A stretch of DNA of 8,527 nt from Bryobacterales bacterium (GTDB taxonomy: Bacteria > Acidobacteriota > Terriglobia > Bryobacterales > Bryobacteraceae). Position numbers and translations under genes: made by a program. Position 1 is the stretch's first letter; every line of letters begins with the position of its first letter. Below the pieces are notes generated by a model. The model was given only the letters and a program-made list of their open reading frames with translations, was not told the origin of the DNA and did no database searches. Below, one piece after another: positions 1 to 6,969 of the stretch. The DNA lies in the NCBI GenBank assembly GCA_003132865.1, contig PKYZ01000515.1, positions 3,096-11,622 on the forward strand. Direction: 5' to 3'.

Positions 1-20
1 GACCTGGAGGTCTGCCCCAC

Positions 21-386
21 TCAAGACGGCTCGCGATGAACCAGTTCGGGGGAGAAGGCGGGGATGCACACCGCGATGTATTCAGCGCCACCGGGTTCCG
101 GCGTGCTGTAGCGCACCCACTCGCCCCGGTGGGCGGCGATGGCCTGGCCGGCCTTCACATCAATGGTCATCGAGCTTGTCTCCACTCGAAGAATGCCCCG
201 CAATACCACGGTGTACTCATCAAAATCGGGGGTTTGGCCGGGTTCACTCCACCCCGCGGGACTCTCCATGCGAGCTATGCTCACAGCTTCGGTCGCGGAG
301 TTGACGCGGCCCACGTACTCCGCAATCCGCTTCGGAAGATTGCCGGCTGCCGCAACGATAGTTGGCTTTTCGATCAGGTCAGGCAT
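21..386 (-). CDS. Small cupin-domain protein (intact copy)
   Basis: This is a 121-residue single-domain protein. The first 50 residues form a helical/extended lead-in (IEKPTIVAAAG, ARMESPAGW). The rest has cupin barrel features: DEYTVVLRG at about 56-64, a conserved-looking VKAGQAIAAHRGEW at 78-90, and an AEYIAVCIPAF strand at 101-111. In classical cupin motif 1 (G-x5-HxH-x3,4-E-x6-G), the Glu (E57) and final Gly (G64) are recognisable but the HxH pair is absent. H86 is the only His in the motif 2 region, so a normal metal site is doubtful. ATG at 386 is preferred because the paralogue at 3436 begins in the same way (MP-x2-IE-x-PTIVAAAG). An in-frame ATG at 401 would add MLRIS, and the frame stays open to 440. 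No strong ribosome-binding site settles the choice. It is last in the operon, about 75 nt after the LssY_C gene. The substrate is unknown; the fold assignment is fairly secure. Confidence 0.8.
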   Translation of the reverse strand: MPDLIEKPTIVAAAGNLPKRIAEYVGRVNSATEAVSIARMESPAGWSEPGQTPDFDEYTVVLRGILRVETSSMTIDVKAGQAIAAHRGEWVRYSTPEPGGAEYIAVCIPAFSPELVHREPS

Positions 387-416
387 GGATATTCTTAACA
401 TCCTACAACGCCGGAC
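231..416. repeat. Duplicated 5' block of the cupin gene, copy 1
   Basis: This block aligns without gaps to 3281-3466 (offset 3050). Between 251 and 400 I count 27 mismatches in 150 bases (82% identity). Similarity fades below about 231 and beyond about 416. It covers the first 50 codons of the intact cupin and about 25 nt upstream, including a nearly unchanged GGATATTCTTAACAT segment (one difference in the other copy) before the ATG. With its partner it flanks the glycosyltransferase-LssY_C pair in direct orientation. Confidence 0.8.
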
Positions 417-440
417 AACAAACCCCGGCTGGCCGGACAA
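410..440. repeat. Paired 9-nt direct repeat upstream of the intact cupin
   Basis: GCCGGACAA occurs at 410-418 and again at 432-440, 22 nt apart (about two helical turns), in the short gap between the LssY_C stop and the cupin start. Two equally facing copies at that spacing can be a regulator site. In GC-rich DNA this could also be chance. No promoter hexamers are convincing here. Confidence 0.3.
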
Positions 441-461
441 GTGACGAGAGAACGCCGGGGA

Positions 462-1973
462 TCATTGCGCGACAGACGCGGTCTGCATATATGCTGTCGG
501 GAGACTTGAATGACGGAAGCTGCTCAAAAACGACCGGGTCCCGGAACTGTCCCGCAAGTGTGTGCGAAGAATTCCAACGATCCATCGGGTGGTCTCATAG
601 CCTCGCCAATACCAGTTGTTGCGGATGAGATCGCTGCGGACGCTGAGGATCTCGCGCCGCGCAAAGAGCTCCATTTTGCCTCCGTGGACTGGCACGGGCG
701 CGGTATCGATCGTTTCGGTCGAGAGGCGTGGCGCGCGGCAGCCGTTGAGCTCGACCACCGCGAGCCTGGCATCGGTAGTCATCGCGTCCCCCGTGCCGTT
801 CTCGGTGACTCTGGGAACGTTCGTGCGCCCGGCCCAGTCCAGGGTGTTCGTACAACCCGTAAATACCAAATCGTAGGCGACTTTGTCGCGTTCCCGATCC
901 ACGTCTGCCGCAATCTTGTGCGTGAAAGGCCGGCCTGGCCGCAAGTAGCCGAACTCCACGTCATGGGTGGCGGCGCCAATCCACAACTCCTGGCCCTCCC
1001 AACCGCCCTCCTGCTTCCACAAGCGAATATGGTGACGCTTGGAAACGTCGTTCAGGCCCTTTTCCAGGGACATGTCAGCCGGCACCCCATTGAGCAACAT
1101 CGAAGACATGGGCGCGGAATCGAATCCCCGTCTCAGGCCGATCGCCCGAAGCCACCGCACGCGGCGGCCAAAGGACAATGGACGGGCCTCCGACCAGCCT
1201 GCGGCAGCGAACGCGGCGGCAACCTGATCGCGAGATCCGACGATCAATACGTTCGTAAGATCCGACGGACGCTGGCGTGCGGTGGCGTACGTCCGGCTCG
1301 GCATGGAAGCGACCAGGCGGCGAAAGTCTTCGCGCTCAGCGTCGCGCCCGGCTTCGCGCTCATTTGGGGGCAATTCGCTGCCAACCGGCTCTTCAACGGA
1401 CGAGGCGGCAAACAGGGGTTCGGTCAGTATCAGCGTGAGTTCGGCGCCGGCGGGGAAATAGATCTCCGGCTCCGGAAGGTTGATGACCGCAGCCTTGACG
1501 ATCCATTCGGCGATCGCTGCGTGCAGCTCGCAGCGAAAAAGCAAGGCCCTGACGTAGCCGCTAACGCGGTAGGAACCGCTTTCGGTGGCCCGGACGCCGT
1601 GAATCCTGCCATCGCGGGTCACGCGCTCGCGGGCATTGTCCACTTCCGCTACGCGCGCCCGAAGCGCAACCGGATCGCGGCCCGGAAGGGCCACCTGGTT
1701 GAATTCCAGGTCGAGCGAGGCGGTTTCATGGCGGATTCCCAGCCCCACGCGCGCGGCCCTCTTCACGCTTCCGGACACCACGCTTCCCGCCGGCAAGACG
1801 GTCTCACCATCCGCTTTTACGGGAGCGATCAGAACGGCACTGACAGAGGTACCTGCCCTGCTCGCGTATGAACCCACTGTGGTTGTCAGCCGGATGTGGA
1901 CTTCGGTTCCGGCCGGCGCATGCCGGATCGCAGAGGGGTTAATCGAGAACAACAGAAACGGGAGAATCAGCAT
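462..1973 (-). CDS. LssY_C-domain protein with N-terminal TrbI/VirB10-like beta domain
   Basis: This is a 503-residue protein. Residues 1-15 are strongly hydrophobic (MLILPFLLFSINPSA) and resemble a signal peptide or membrane anchor, though without the usual basic residues first. Residues about 19-110 read like the beta-rich TrbI/VirB10-type domain (PAGTEVHIRL, then VLPAGSVVSGSV), with a second PAGAELTLILTEPL strand pair at 174-187. Residues about 232-415 match the LssY C-terminal family: RPSDLTNVLIVGS, VAAAFAAAGW, the RHHIRLW motif at 313-319, ELWIGAATHD at 329-338, and a THKI then DVDRERD segment at 351-363. LssY_C is named after a Legionella secretion-locus protein, and its biochemical role is not established. 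The gene begins 6 nt after the glycosyltransferase stop, in the same frame (TAG, CGC, ACG, ATG). No Shine-Dalgarno is evident, so translational coupling is likely. Residues 425-503 match nothing I recognise. An envelope role alongside the glycosyltransferase is inference. Confidence 0.8.
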   Translation of the reverse strand: MLILPFLLFSINPSAIRHAPAGTEVHIRLTTTVGSYASRAGTSVSAVLIAPVKADGETVLPAGSVVSGSVKRAARVGLGIRHETASLDLEFNQVALPGRDPVALRARVAEVDNARERVTRDGRIHGVRATESGSYRVSGYVRALLFRCELHAAIAEWIVKAAVINLPEPEIYFPAGAELTLILTEPLFAASSVEEPVGSELPPNEREAGRDAEREDFRRLVASMPSRTYATARQRPSDLTNVLIVGSRDQVAAAFAAAGWSEARPLSFGRRVRWLRAIGLRRGFDSAPMSSMLLNGVPADMSLEKGLNDVSKRHHIRLWKQEGGWEGQELWIGAATHDVEFGYLRPGRPFTHKIAADVDRERDKVAYDLVFTGCTNTLDWAGRTNVPRVTENGTGDAMTTDARLAVVELNGCRAPRLSTETIDTAPVPVHGGKMELFARREILSVRSDLIRNNWYWRGYETTRWIVGILRTHLRDSSGTRSFLSSFRHSSLPTAYMQTASVAQ

Positions 1974-1979
1974 CGTGCG

Positions 1980-3197
1980 CTATGAGGTCGTCTGACTTTC
2001 CGCTATTGCCCGATCGCTGGGTCTGCAGCCGGTTTCCTCGAGTCCCCTCTCGTACGTCCAGTATAACCGCTCGAATACGCCATTCCACACTCTTGAGCAA
2101 GAAAATATACGGGCCGCGGCACCGATTCGTTGCCGCAGAGGTTCACTGTTCATCAGTTGAAGGACGCTTTCTGTGAAGGAATGCACATCCGGCGCATGAA
2201 AGCCGGTGACACCGTGCCGTACGCCCACGCGAGCGCCAGTCTCGGGGCTCACCACCACCGGGACGCCCGAAGCCATCGCCTCGAGCAGCACCAGACCAAA
2301 GGTGTCAGTCCGGGAAGGGAACACAAACACATCCATATTGGCAAACGCTTCCGCCAGCGCCTCTCCGCGGAGAATGCCCGGCGTCTCGCCAAACTCGAGG
2401 TTCTTGCGGAGCCAGTCTCTCTCGTTTCCTTCACCGATCAGGGTGAAGCGGAAATCGCGCCGGCCCCGGTCGAGGAGACTTCTCTCCAGGTCGGCGAACA
2501 TGCGCACATTCTTCTCCGGAGTGAGCCGGCCCACATACCCGATCGAAAACGAGCGGTCCCGGCGGCAGCGCCGTTGTGGAGAATATGCTTCGGTATCGAC
2601 GCCGTGCGCCATCAGGAATGCGGGTTTGCCTGTCCGCTGCTGAAGCAGACGGACCATAGCCTCGTTGGGCGCGAGCAGGAAGCGGGCCAGGCCATAGAAA
2701 CGCATGCACGCGCGCAGGCTCCACTCTTCGGCTGTCACCGAGATGCGCTCCCGCCAAGTATCCGGCAGAAAGGAAAAGAGCTTGTTCAGGCGCTGGCCCG
2801 CGTATTCGTGCAGGTTGGTATGCCAGGACGCGACCAGCGGGACGCGCAGGGTGTGCGCGACCCAAAGACCCAGGATCCCGATATCGCCTGGCGCGGTGAT
2901 GTGTACCAGATGCGGGTGGAACGGCCGCACCTGCGCCGTAACCCAATTTTTGTAGCGGCTCAGAAAGGGGTCGCAGGACAAATCATGGTCCAGCGGAAAC
3001 GCCGCCGGACCTCGTTTGATCTCCACCGCCGTGACAGATCGTTGACAAGCGATCTGCCTTCGCGGCCCGCTATGCACACAGAGGAACGGAAGCTGCCGGC
3101 GACTGGCAAAGGCGGCGAACTGCCGGCTGAGCGTAGCTACTCCGTTGGCCTCGCTAAAGCAGTCGGTGAAGAGGGCGACGCGAAGAGGAGATATCAA
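1980..3197 (-). CDS. GT4-type glycosyltransferase, MgtA/PimB-like
   Basis: This is a 405-residue GT-B fold retaining glycosyltransferase, a normal length for family GT4. The N-terminal acceptor domain opens with LRVALFTDCFSEANGVATL (5-23) and includes LVASWHTNLHEY at 121-132, as seen in mannosyl-, glucosyl- and digalactosyl-lipid synthases. MAHGVDTEAYSP (196-207) leads into the nucleotide-sugar domain: SIGYVGRLTPEKN (218-230), FTLIGEGNE (251-259), and SRTDTFGLVLLEAMASG (295-311). In this last motif the first Glu of the EX7E pair is replaced, as is common in the TDTFG subgroup, and E306 is kept. The family transfers sugar from a nucleotide-sugar donor to lipid or glycan acceptors at the cytoplasmic membrane face; donor and acceptor cannot be read here. 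Translation starts at TTG. No other start is possible, because an in-frame TAA lies 7 codons upstream and no ATG, GTG or TTG follows within the early conserved part. The start overlaps the truncated cupin stop by 4 nt. Confidence 0.92.
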   Translation of the reverse strand: MISPLRVALFTDCFSEANGVATLSRQFAAFASRRQLPFLCVHSGPRRQIACQRSVTAVEIKRGPAAFPLDHDLSCDPFLSRYKNWVTAQVRPFHPHLVHITAPGDIGILGLWVAHTLRVPLVASWHTNLHEYAGQRLNKLFSFLPDTWRERISVTAEEWSLRACMRFYGLARFLLAPNEAMVRLLQQRTGKPAFLMAHGVDTEAYSPQRRCRRDRSFSIGYVGRLTPEKNVRMFADLERSLLDRGRRDFRFTLIGEGNERDWLRKNLEFGETPGILRGEALAEAFANMDVFVFPSRTDTFGLVLLEAMASGVPVVVSPETGARVGVRHGVTGFHAPDVHSFTESVLQLMNSEPLRQRIGAAARIFSCSRVWNGVFERLYWTYERGLEETGCRPSDRAIAESQTTS

Positions 3198-3436
3198 GAG
3201 GCTGCCTCGAAAGCCAAATTAGCCGGCAAGCTCTTCTCGACGCCCGGCGCGAGTCTCAGGTTTCGAATCGGGACATTCCGCGTCGGCCCGGATTCGGTCC
3301 AACCCGCCGGACACTCCATACGCGCGACGCTCACAGCCGCGGCTGCGGCGTCGACGCGGCCCAGGCGCTCCGCAAACCGGTTCGGAAGATCGCCGGCCGC
3401 CGCAACGATGGTTGGCTGTTCAATCGGCTCGGGCAT
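3194..3436 (-). pseudogene. Truncated cupin paralogue ahead of the glycosyltransferase
   Basis: The frame encodes 80 residues from ATG 3436; two further in-frame ATGs (3451, 3454) lie just upstream. Its first 50 residues align without gaps to the intact cupin at 21-386 (34 of 50 identical: IVAAAG, LP-x-R, GRV, ARM, PAGW). Similarity stops abruptly after TESG. The remaining 30 residues (from PTRNVPIRNL) have no counterpart in the cupin, so every barrel strand is missing. It cannot form a cupin fold. Over the coding part at the DNA level I count about 26 differences in 136 aligned bases, and these cause about 16 amino-acid changes, so most changes alter the protein. That fits relaxed selection. 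The frame still runs into the glycosyltransferase start with a TTGA overlap, so it may survive as a leader or coupling ORF, or be expressed as a short peptide. Confidence 0.6.
3205..3208 (-). promoter_or_regulatory. Shine-Dalgarno for the TTG-started glycosyltransferase
   Basis: On the minus strand GAGG lies 7 nt before the TTG at 3197, inside the tail of the truncated cupin frame. It supports the TTG start. It also implies that ribosomes finishing the truncated cupin would terminate on top of the glycosyltransferase start (TTGA overlap). Confidence 0.55.
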
Positions 3437-3466
3437 GGATATTCTTGACATCATACACTACCGGAG
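3281..3466. repeat. Duplicated 5' block of the cupin gene, copy 2
   Basis: This is the partner of 231-416, in the same orientation. It ends within the left arm of the inverted repeat at 3460-3491, which copy 1 lacks. The two blocks form direct repeats about 3 kb apart, bracketing the glycosyltransferase and LssY_C genes. That geometry would allow deletion or amplification of the interval by homologous recombination, although at about 82% identity this would be infrequent. Confidence 0.75.
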
Positions 3467-3491
3467 ACTTGCATTTGCATCCGTCTCCGGT
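3460..3491. promoter_or_regulatory. Perfect 9-bp inverted repeat before the operon start
   Basis: ACCGGAGAC (3460-3468) and GTCTCCGGT (3483-3491) are perfect reverse complements with a 14-nt centre. The centre itself contains TGCA-TT-TGCA. It lies 6-24 nt upstream of the possible starts of the truncated cupin, at the head of the operon. It could be an operator for a dimeric regulator or a 5'-UTR hairpin. A minus-strand TATGAT at 3455-3450 resembles a -10 box, but no good -35 sits at 16-18 nt, so promoter assignment is weak. There is no T-run for a terminator. Confidence 0.5.
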
Positions 3492-3894
3492 CCAGCATGT
3501 AAGGAAGAGAAGGTCTTAGAGATCGCCGGGGAGTAGATCGCCCAGGCAACGCGCCGACTCACCTCCGACCGCCGGGGCCGTCCGAAAAAACTCCATCCCG
3601 TGTCTCGCTCGGTGACGTGCCGCACGGCGTCCTGAGCATCGGCCGGAATTCACGTTGTTCGCGACGGAAACCAGCATGGAGCCTTAATGATGCTTCGCTT
3701 GGCTGGAGGCCCCGGAGTGCTTTTCGTATCCTGAACAGGTGAGCACCGGAAGGCGCGGATACTTTGGAAAGCGCGGATCGCTAGCGGAAAGCCTGCAGAG
3801 ATAGAAAAGAGAACCACGGTCCGAGCGGATTAGCTCGACGTGGGCACAAGTGGCACACAGACCTACCGATTTGTCGATATATTTCGGCCCCCCG
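3467..3894. other. Gene-free region between receptor stop and operon head
   Basis: About 430 nt contain no credible coding frame on either strand. The region should hold the receptor's transcript end and the operon promoter, since both are read on the minus strand. I see no clear stem plus T-run terminator. Visible items are the inverted repeat at its left edge (3460-3491) and a short direct repeat, GGAAGGCGCGGAT at 3748-3760 and GGAAAGCGCGGAT at 3766-3778, with one mismatch. The rest looks unstructured. Confidence 0.6.
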
Positions 3895-6800
3895 TTAAAA
3901 GCTTAGCCGGATTCCCAACTGGGCCGCAAACGGGATGCCAACCGTGGTGCCGGGACCGAAGAAATCGCCCAGCGCGCCGGCGGGCACGCGCAACTGATTC
4001 AGGCTGGCGATGGGTTGCGTCTCGGAGCAATCCGCGTTCAGGCAAAATGCAGTGGCGTTGGCCAGGTTGTTGACCGGCACTGGCAGCGCAGCGAGATTCG
4101 TGACATAGTTGGCGCCCGGATTGTTGCGGTTGAACAAATTGAAGATTTCGATAAACGGCGTCAACCGCCAGCGCTCATGCAAACGGAACGGACGGCTGAG
4201 GCGCACATCCGTCTGGATGTACGGCGTGCCACGGAATTGATCCATGCCGGTTTGGACGCCGTTGACCACGGCCCGGTCGTCCAGCGTATCTCCAAATCCA
4301 TTCACGTCCACAGGGGTAGTGAGCGTGAAAGGCCGGGCGCTCTCGGCCTGGCTCAATACCGACAGTTCAAAGCCGCCCGGGATGTGGACGGTTCCCGCCA
4401 GAACCAGGCGGTGGGTCACGTCTTCTCCCGACGGCCCGTAATCTCTTTTCGCAAACGCCTGGAGCGGGTTGCAGACCCCGTTCACGTAGTCGAAGAGTTC
4501 GCCCAGGACGCAGCCCCAGGTTTCGGCGCTCGACAGCGTATAGTTCAGGACCAGGCTGAATCGGGAAACGTTGGCTTGCAGATGGACCGAAAGCCCGTCG
4601 TACCGGGACCGATTGTCGGACCGGAAAACGGTTATGTTGGGGACGTACTGCTGTTGGGTCGCGGCGTCGCTGGCAAAAAGCGGCGAGAAAAGCGTGTAGC
4701 CGGCTTGGTATACGTATCGGCGGTACGCGTGTACGCCAGCCTCGTGAGTCCAGTCGGCGCCGATCGTCCAACGGGAGTTGAACGCATGCTGAACGCCGGC
4801 GCCGGCATGCAGCGCATAAGGCGTCTTGTAGGCCGGATCGATTAGAGCGCCGGCGGCACCATTGGCCGCTCCGGGAAGACAGCCGGCATCGGACAGGTGG
4901 ACGCAGGGCGCGGGAGACTCATTCACGGCCTGGAACGCAGTCACCCAGCCATTTTGCGCCAGGTCGTTGTAAAAGAGACCGAAGCCGGCGCGGATTACCG
5001 TGTTCCGGGATTGGCTCGGCGCATAGGCGATTCCCAAACGCGGCCCGAAGGCCTTACGGTAATCGTGAGGCGCGGCCGGCTGGCGGAAAAGCGGTATCTG
5101 CAAAGCCTCGAGCGTGAGCAGCGCGGGATTATCCAATTGGGACCTGCCGGAGGCCGTGAAGAGTCCAAAGGTGGTGTCGTAGCGCAGGCCGTAGTTCAAG
5201 ACGAACTGCGGCGTGGGTCGCCAGGAATCCTGGGCGTACATTCCGAGGCGCTGCACGTTCTGCGAGAAGCTGCCGTTGCCCGCCGGCGTGCTCGTACAAG
5301 TTGTGCCGGGGGTGACGGCGAGGGTCGCGGTGGGAGTGCAGGTCAGGTCCACGGCGAATTGCTGCGGGTTGTTCAGGTAGTCCACGGGATTTTGCGGGAA
5401 GACGGTAAGGTTTTCCGCGGTCGCTGGAAGCGCGCCGCCGAGCACCGGCTCGTGAATGAAGTCGATGCCGAAACTGGGCGTGTGCCGGCTGGAAGAGTGC
5501 GTCACGGCATAACGGAACTGGTATTTTTCCTGATCGCGCTGTACCGGAAAGGCCGTAATCGGCGTGACAAACTGGTTGTCGCCAAAGGTTTCAAAGCCGG
5601 AAATGGTCTGGGAGGTGGAACTGAACGGGAAGGCCAGCGCGAAGCCGAGATCGGAGTTGCGATATTCATTCAAGCGCAATCCGCTGGCGGTGAAGGTGAA
5701 GGCTCCCAGCCATGTGGGACTGAAGATGAACTGCTGGCCCAGCACCATGTTCATATAGTTGGAATGCGAGGTGGCGCCGGTGGAGGGAAGCGTAGCTTGC
5801 TCCACGAAGGCGTTGTCGGTGGTGTAGGTGTCGAGGGCGGCCCGCACGAACCACTGCGCGCGGGACGACTGCGCCCAGTCGAAGCGCAGGGTGCCCAGGA
5901 AATCCCGGAATGGGACCGAAACATTGCCGGGCACGGATATCGAAGTCACGCCCGGGATGAGGCCCTGCCCGGCCAGCCCGGCGAGAGCCTGGAACTGGGT
6001 GAGGCTGGCGGGGCTGTAGGCGATGCTGGCGTCTTCGTGGACGCCTTCGAAGGAAGCGAAGAACCAGAGTTTGTCCTTCACGATGGGTCCGCCGAGCGTG
6101 CCGACGTAGTTTTGGCGGGAGAAAGGCTGTTTCGGCAGAGGCGCGGGATTCTCGATGGGGTAACGCGCATTGAGCGCCGCGGCGCGTTCGTAGAAGGCCT
6201 CCTCACCGTGCCACAGGTTGGTGCCGCTCTTGGTCGTAATCACCACGGAGCCGCCCACGGTCCGGCCGGTATCCGCATTCTGCTGCGAAGTCTGAACGGC
6301 AAATTCCTGAATCGCGTCGGGTGAGAAGTTCTGCAGGAAGCCGCCGATGTAATCGTCCGAATTGTCGCCTCCGTCGACGGAGGTCACATCATTGAGTCCG
6401 GAACTGCCTCCGAAGGAGACCGCCGTGATACGAGCCTTGGTGGGGTCGGACGGCTCGACCGGCTCGGTCCCAGGGACCAGGTAAGCGATATTGGCGAAGC
6501 TGCGGTTCGCCAGAAGAATTGTCTCCAGATCCCCGGCGGTGACCGCGCCGCCGTGAACGGCGGAGCTGGTATCCACGGGCTGGGTGACGATGGAAGACGG
6601 CTGCGCTTGCACGTTCAGCGTCTGCCGCGCCGAGCGAAGGTTCAGCGTGACGCCGACTTCGCGCACCGAGCTGACGACGACTGTCACGTTGGAACTGGCC
6701 TCGGCGAAACCGGGGGCCCGCACGGTCAATTTATAGTTGCCGGGCAGCAGATCGTCGAAGCGGAATTCTCCGCGGCTATCGGTTTTGGTATGACGTTCGA

Positions 6801-6969
6801 GGGAAGACTCGGGGGCCTGCAGGGACACATCCGCGGACTGGACGCGGCCTCCACTCGAATCGGCAACGGTGCCCGCCAGGCTGCCTCGGAAATCCTGGGC
6901 TTGGCACATGCATGGGACCAGGGTTAGCGCAAACACGGCAGCGATGATCAAGGGACTAATTCGACGCAT
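3895..6969 (-). CDS. Oar-like TonB-dependent outer-membrane receptor
   Basis: This is a 1024-residue protein. Residues 1-25 are a signal peptide: basic MRR, hydrophobic LIIAAVFALTLVP, cleavage near CQA-QDF. Residues about 29-112 are a carboxypeptidase-regulatory-like beta-sandwich (GTVADSSGGRV, DSRGEFRFDDLLPGNYKLTV, APGF). Residues about 118-252 are a plug-like domain with SVDGGDNSDDY and GGSVVITTKSGTN. The rest is a beta barrel with typical strand pairs (LNYGLRYD, FGPRLGIAYAP, RAGFGLFYND, LTPFIEIFNLFNR). It ends in AAQLGIRLSF, whose terminal Phe is the usual barrel-assembly signal. Length fits the large Oar family, whose members bind or import bulky substrates; the ligand is not predictable. 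ATG 6969 is chosen although the frame stays open to 7380, because the signal peptide starts there and the extension is Ser/Gly/Asp-rich antisense to the neighbouring gene. No Shine-Dalgarno is seen. It is single and divergent from the HEAT gene. Confidence 0.92.
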   Translation of the reverse strand: MRRISPLIIAAVFALTLVPCMCQAQDFRGSLAGTVADSSGGRVQSADVSLQAPESSLERHTKTDSRGEFRFDDLLPGNYKLTVRAPGFAEASSNVTVVVSSVREVGVTLNLRSARQTLNVQAQPSSIVTQPVDTSSAVHGGAVTAGDLETILLANRSFANIAYLVPGTEPVEPSDPTKARITAVSFGGSSGLNDVTSVDGGDNSDDYIGGFLQNFSPDAIQEFAVQTSQQNADTGRTVGGSVVITTKSGTNLWHGEEAFYERAAALNARYPIENPAPLPKQPFSRQNYVGTLGGPIVKDKLWFFASFEGVHEDASIAYSPASLTQFQALAGLAGQGLIPGVTSISVPGNVSVPFRDFLGTLRFDWAQSSRAQWFVRAALDTYTTDNAFVEQATLPSTGATSHSNYMNMVLGQQFIFSPTWLGAFTFTASGLRLNEYRNSDLGFALAFPFSSTSQTISGFETFGDNQFVTPITAFPVQRDQEKYQFRYAVTHSSSRHTPSFGIDFIHEPVLGGALPATAENLTVFPQNPVDYLNNPQQFAVDLTCTPTATLAVTPGTTCTSTPAGNGSFSQNVQRLGMYAQDSWRPTPQFVLNYGLRYDTTFGLFTASGRSQLDNPALLTLEALQIPLFRQPAAPHDYRKAFGPRLGIAYAPSQSRNTVIRAGFGLFYNDLAQNGWVTAFQAVNESPAPCVHLSDAGCLPGAANGAAGALIDPAYKTPYALHAGAGVQHAFNSRWTIGADWTHEAGVHAYRRYVYQAGYTLFSPLFASDAATQQQYVPNITVFRSDNRSRYDGLSVHLQANVSRFSLVLNYTLSSAETWGCVLGELFDYVNGVCNPLQAFAKRDYGPSGEDVTHRLVLAGTVHIPGGFELSVLSQAESARPFTLTTPVDVNGFGDTLDDRAVVNGVQTGMDQFRGTPYIQTDVRLSRPFRLHERWRLTPFIEIFNLFNRNNPGANYVTNLAALPVPVNNLANATAFCLNADCSETQPIASLNQLRVPAGALGDFFGPGTTVGIPFAAQLGIRLSF

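Noticed and set aside
1..14. GACCT-GG-AGGTC palindrome just after the cupin stop considered as a terminator
   Set aside because: The stem is only 5 bp with a 2-nt loop and no visible T-run, and the window edge hides what follows.
510..1871. Long plus-strand open frame (453 codons) opposite the LssY_C gene
   Set aside because: It is fully antisense to a gene with clear domain motifs. Its translation is Arg/Gly/Ala-rich with no recognisable family, typical of shadow frames in GC-rich DNA.
231..3466. Direct repeats flanking two genes considered as a transposon or integron-like cassette
   Set aside because: There is no transposase or integrase and no target-site duplication or terminal inverted repeats. 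The repeat is explained by partial duplication of the cupin coding sequence.
2130..3536. Long plus-strand open frame (468 codons) opposite the glycosyltransferase
   Set aside because: The minus strand here encodes an unmistakable GT4 enzyme. The plus frame has no motif and crosses the truncated cupin and the intergenic region without regard to gene borders.
3563..3592. GC-rich segment followed by AAAAAA considered as a terminator
   Set aside because: No stable stem can be paired by eye, and the A-run is on the wrong side for a plus-strand terminator. On the minus strand the T-run precedes the GC-rich part.
4897..6324. Plus-strand open frame of 475 codons inside the receptor gene
   Set aside because: It is antisense to the plug and barrel of the Oar-like receptor. 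Composition is low in hydrophobic structure and no domain is visible.
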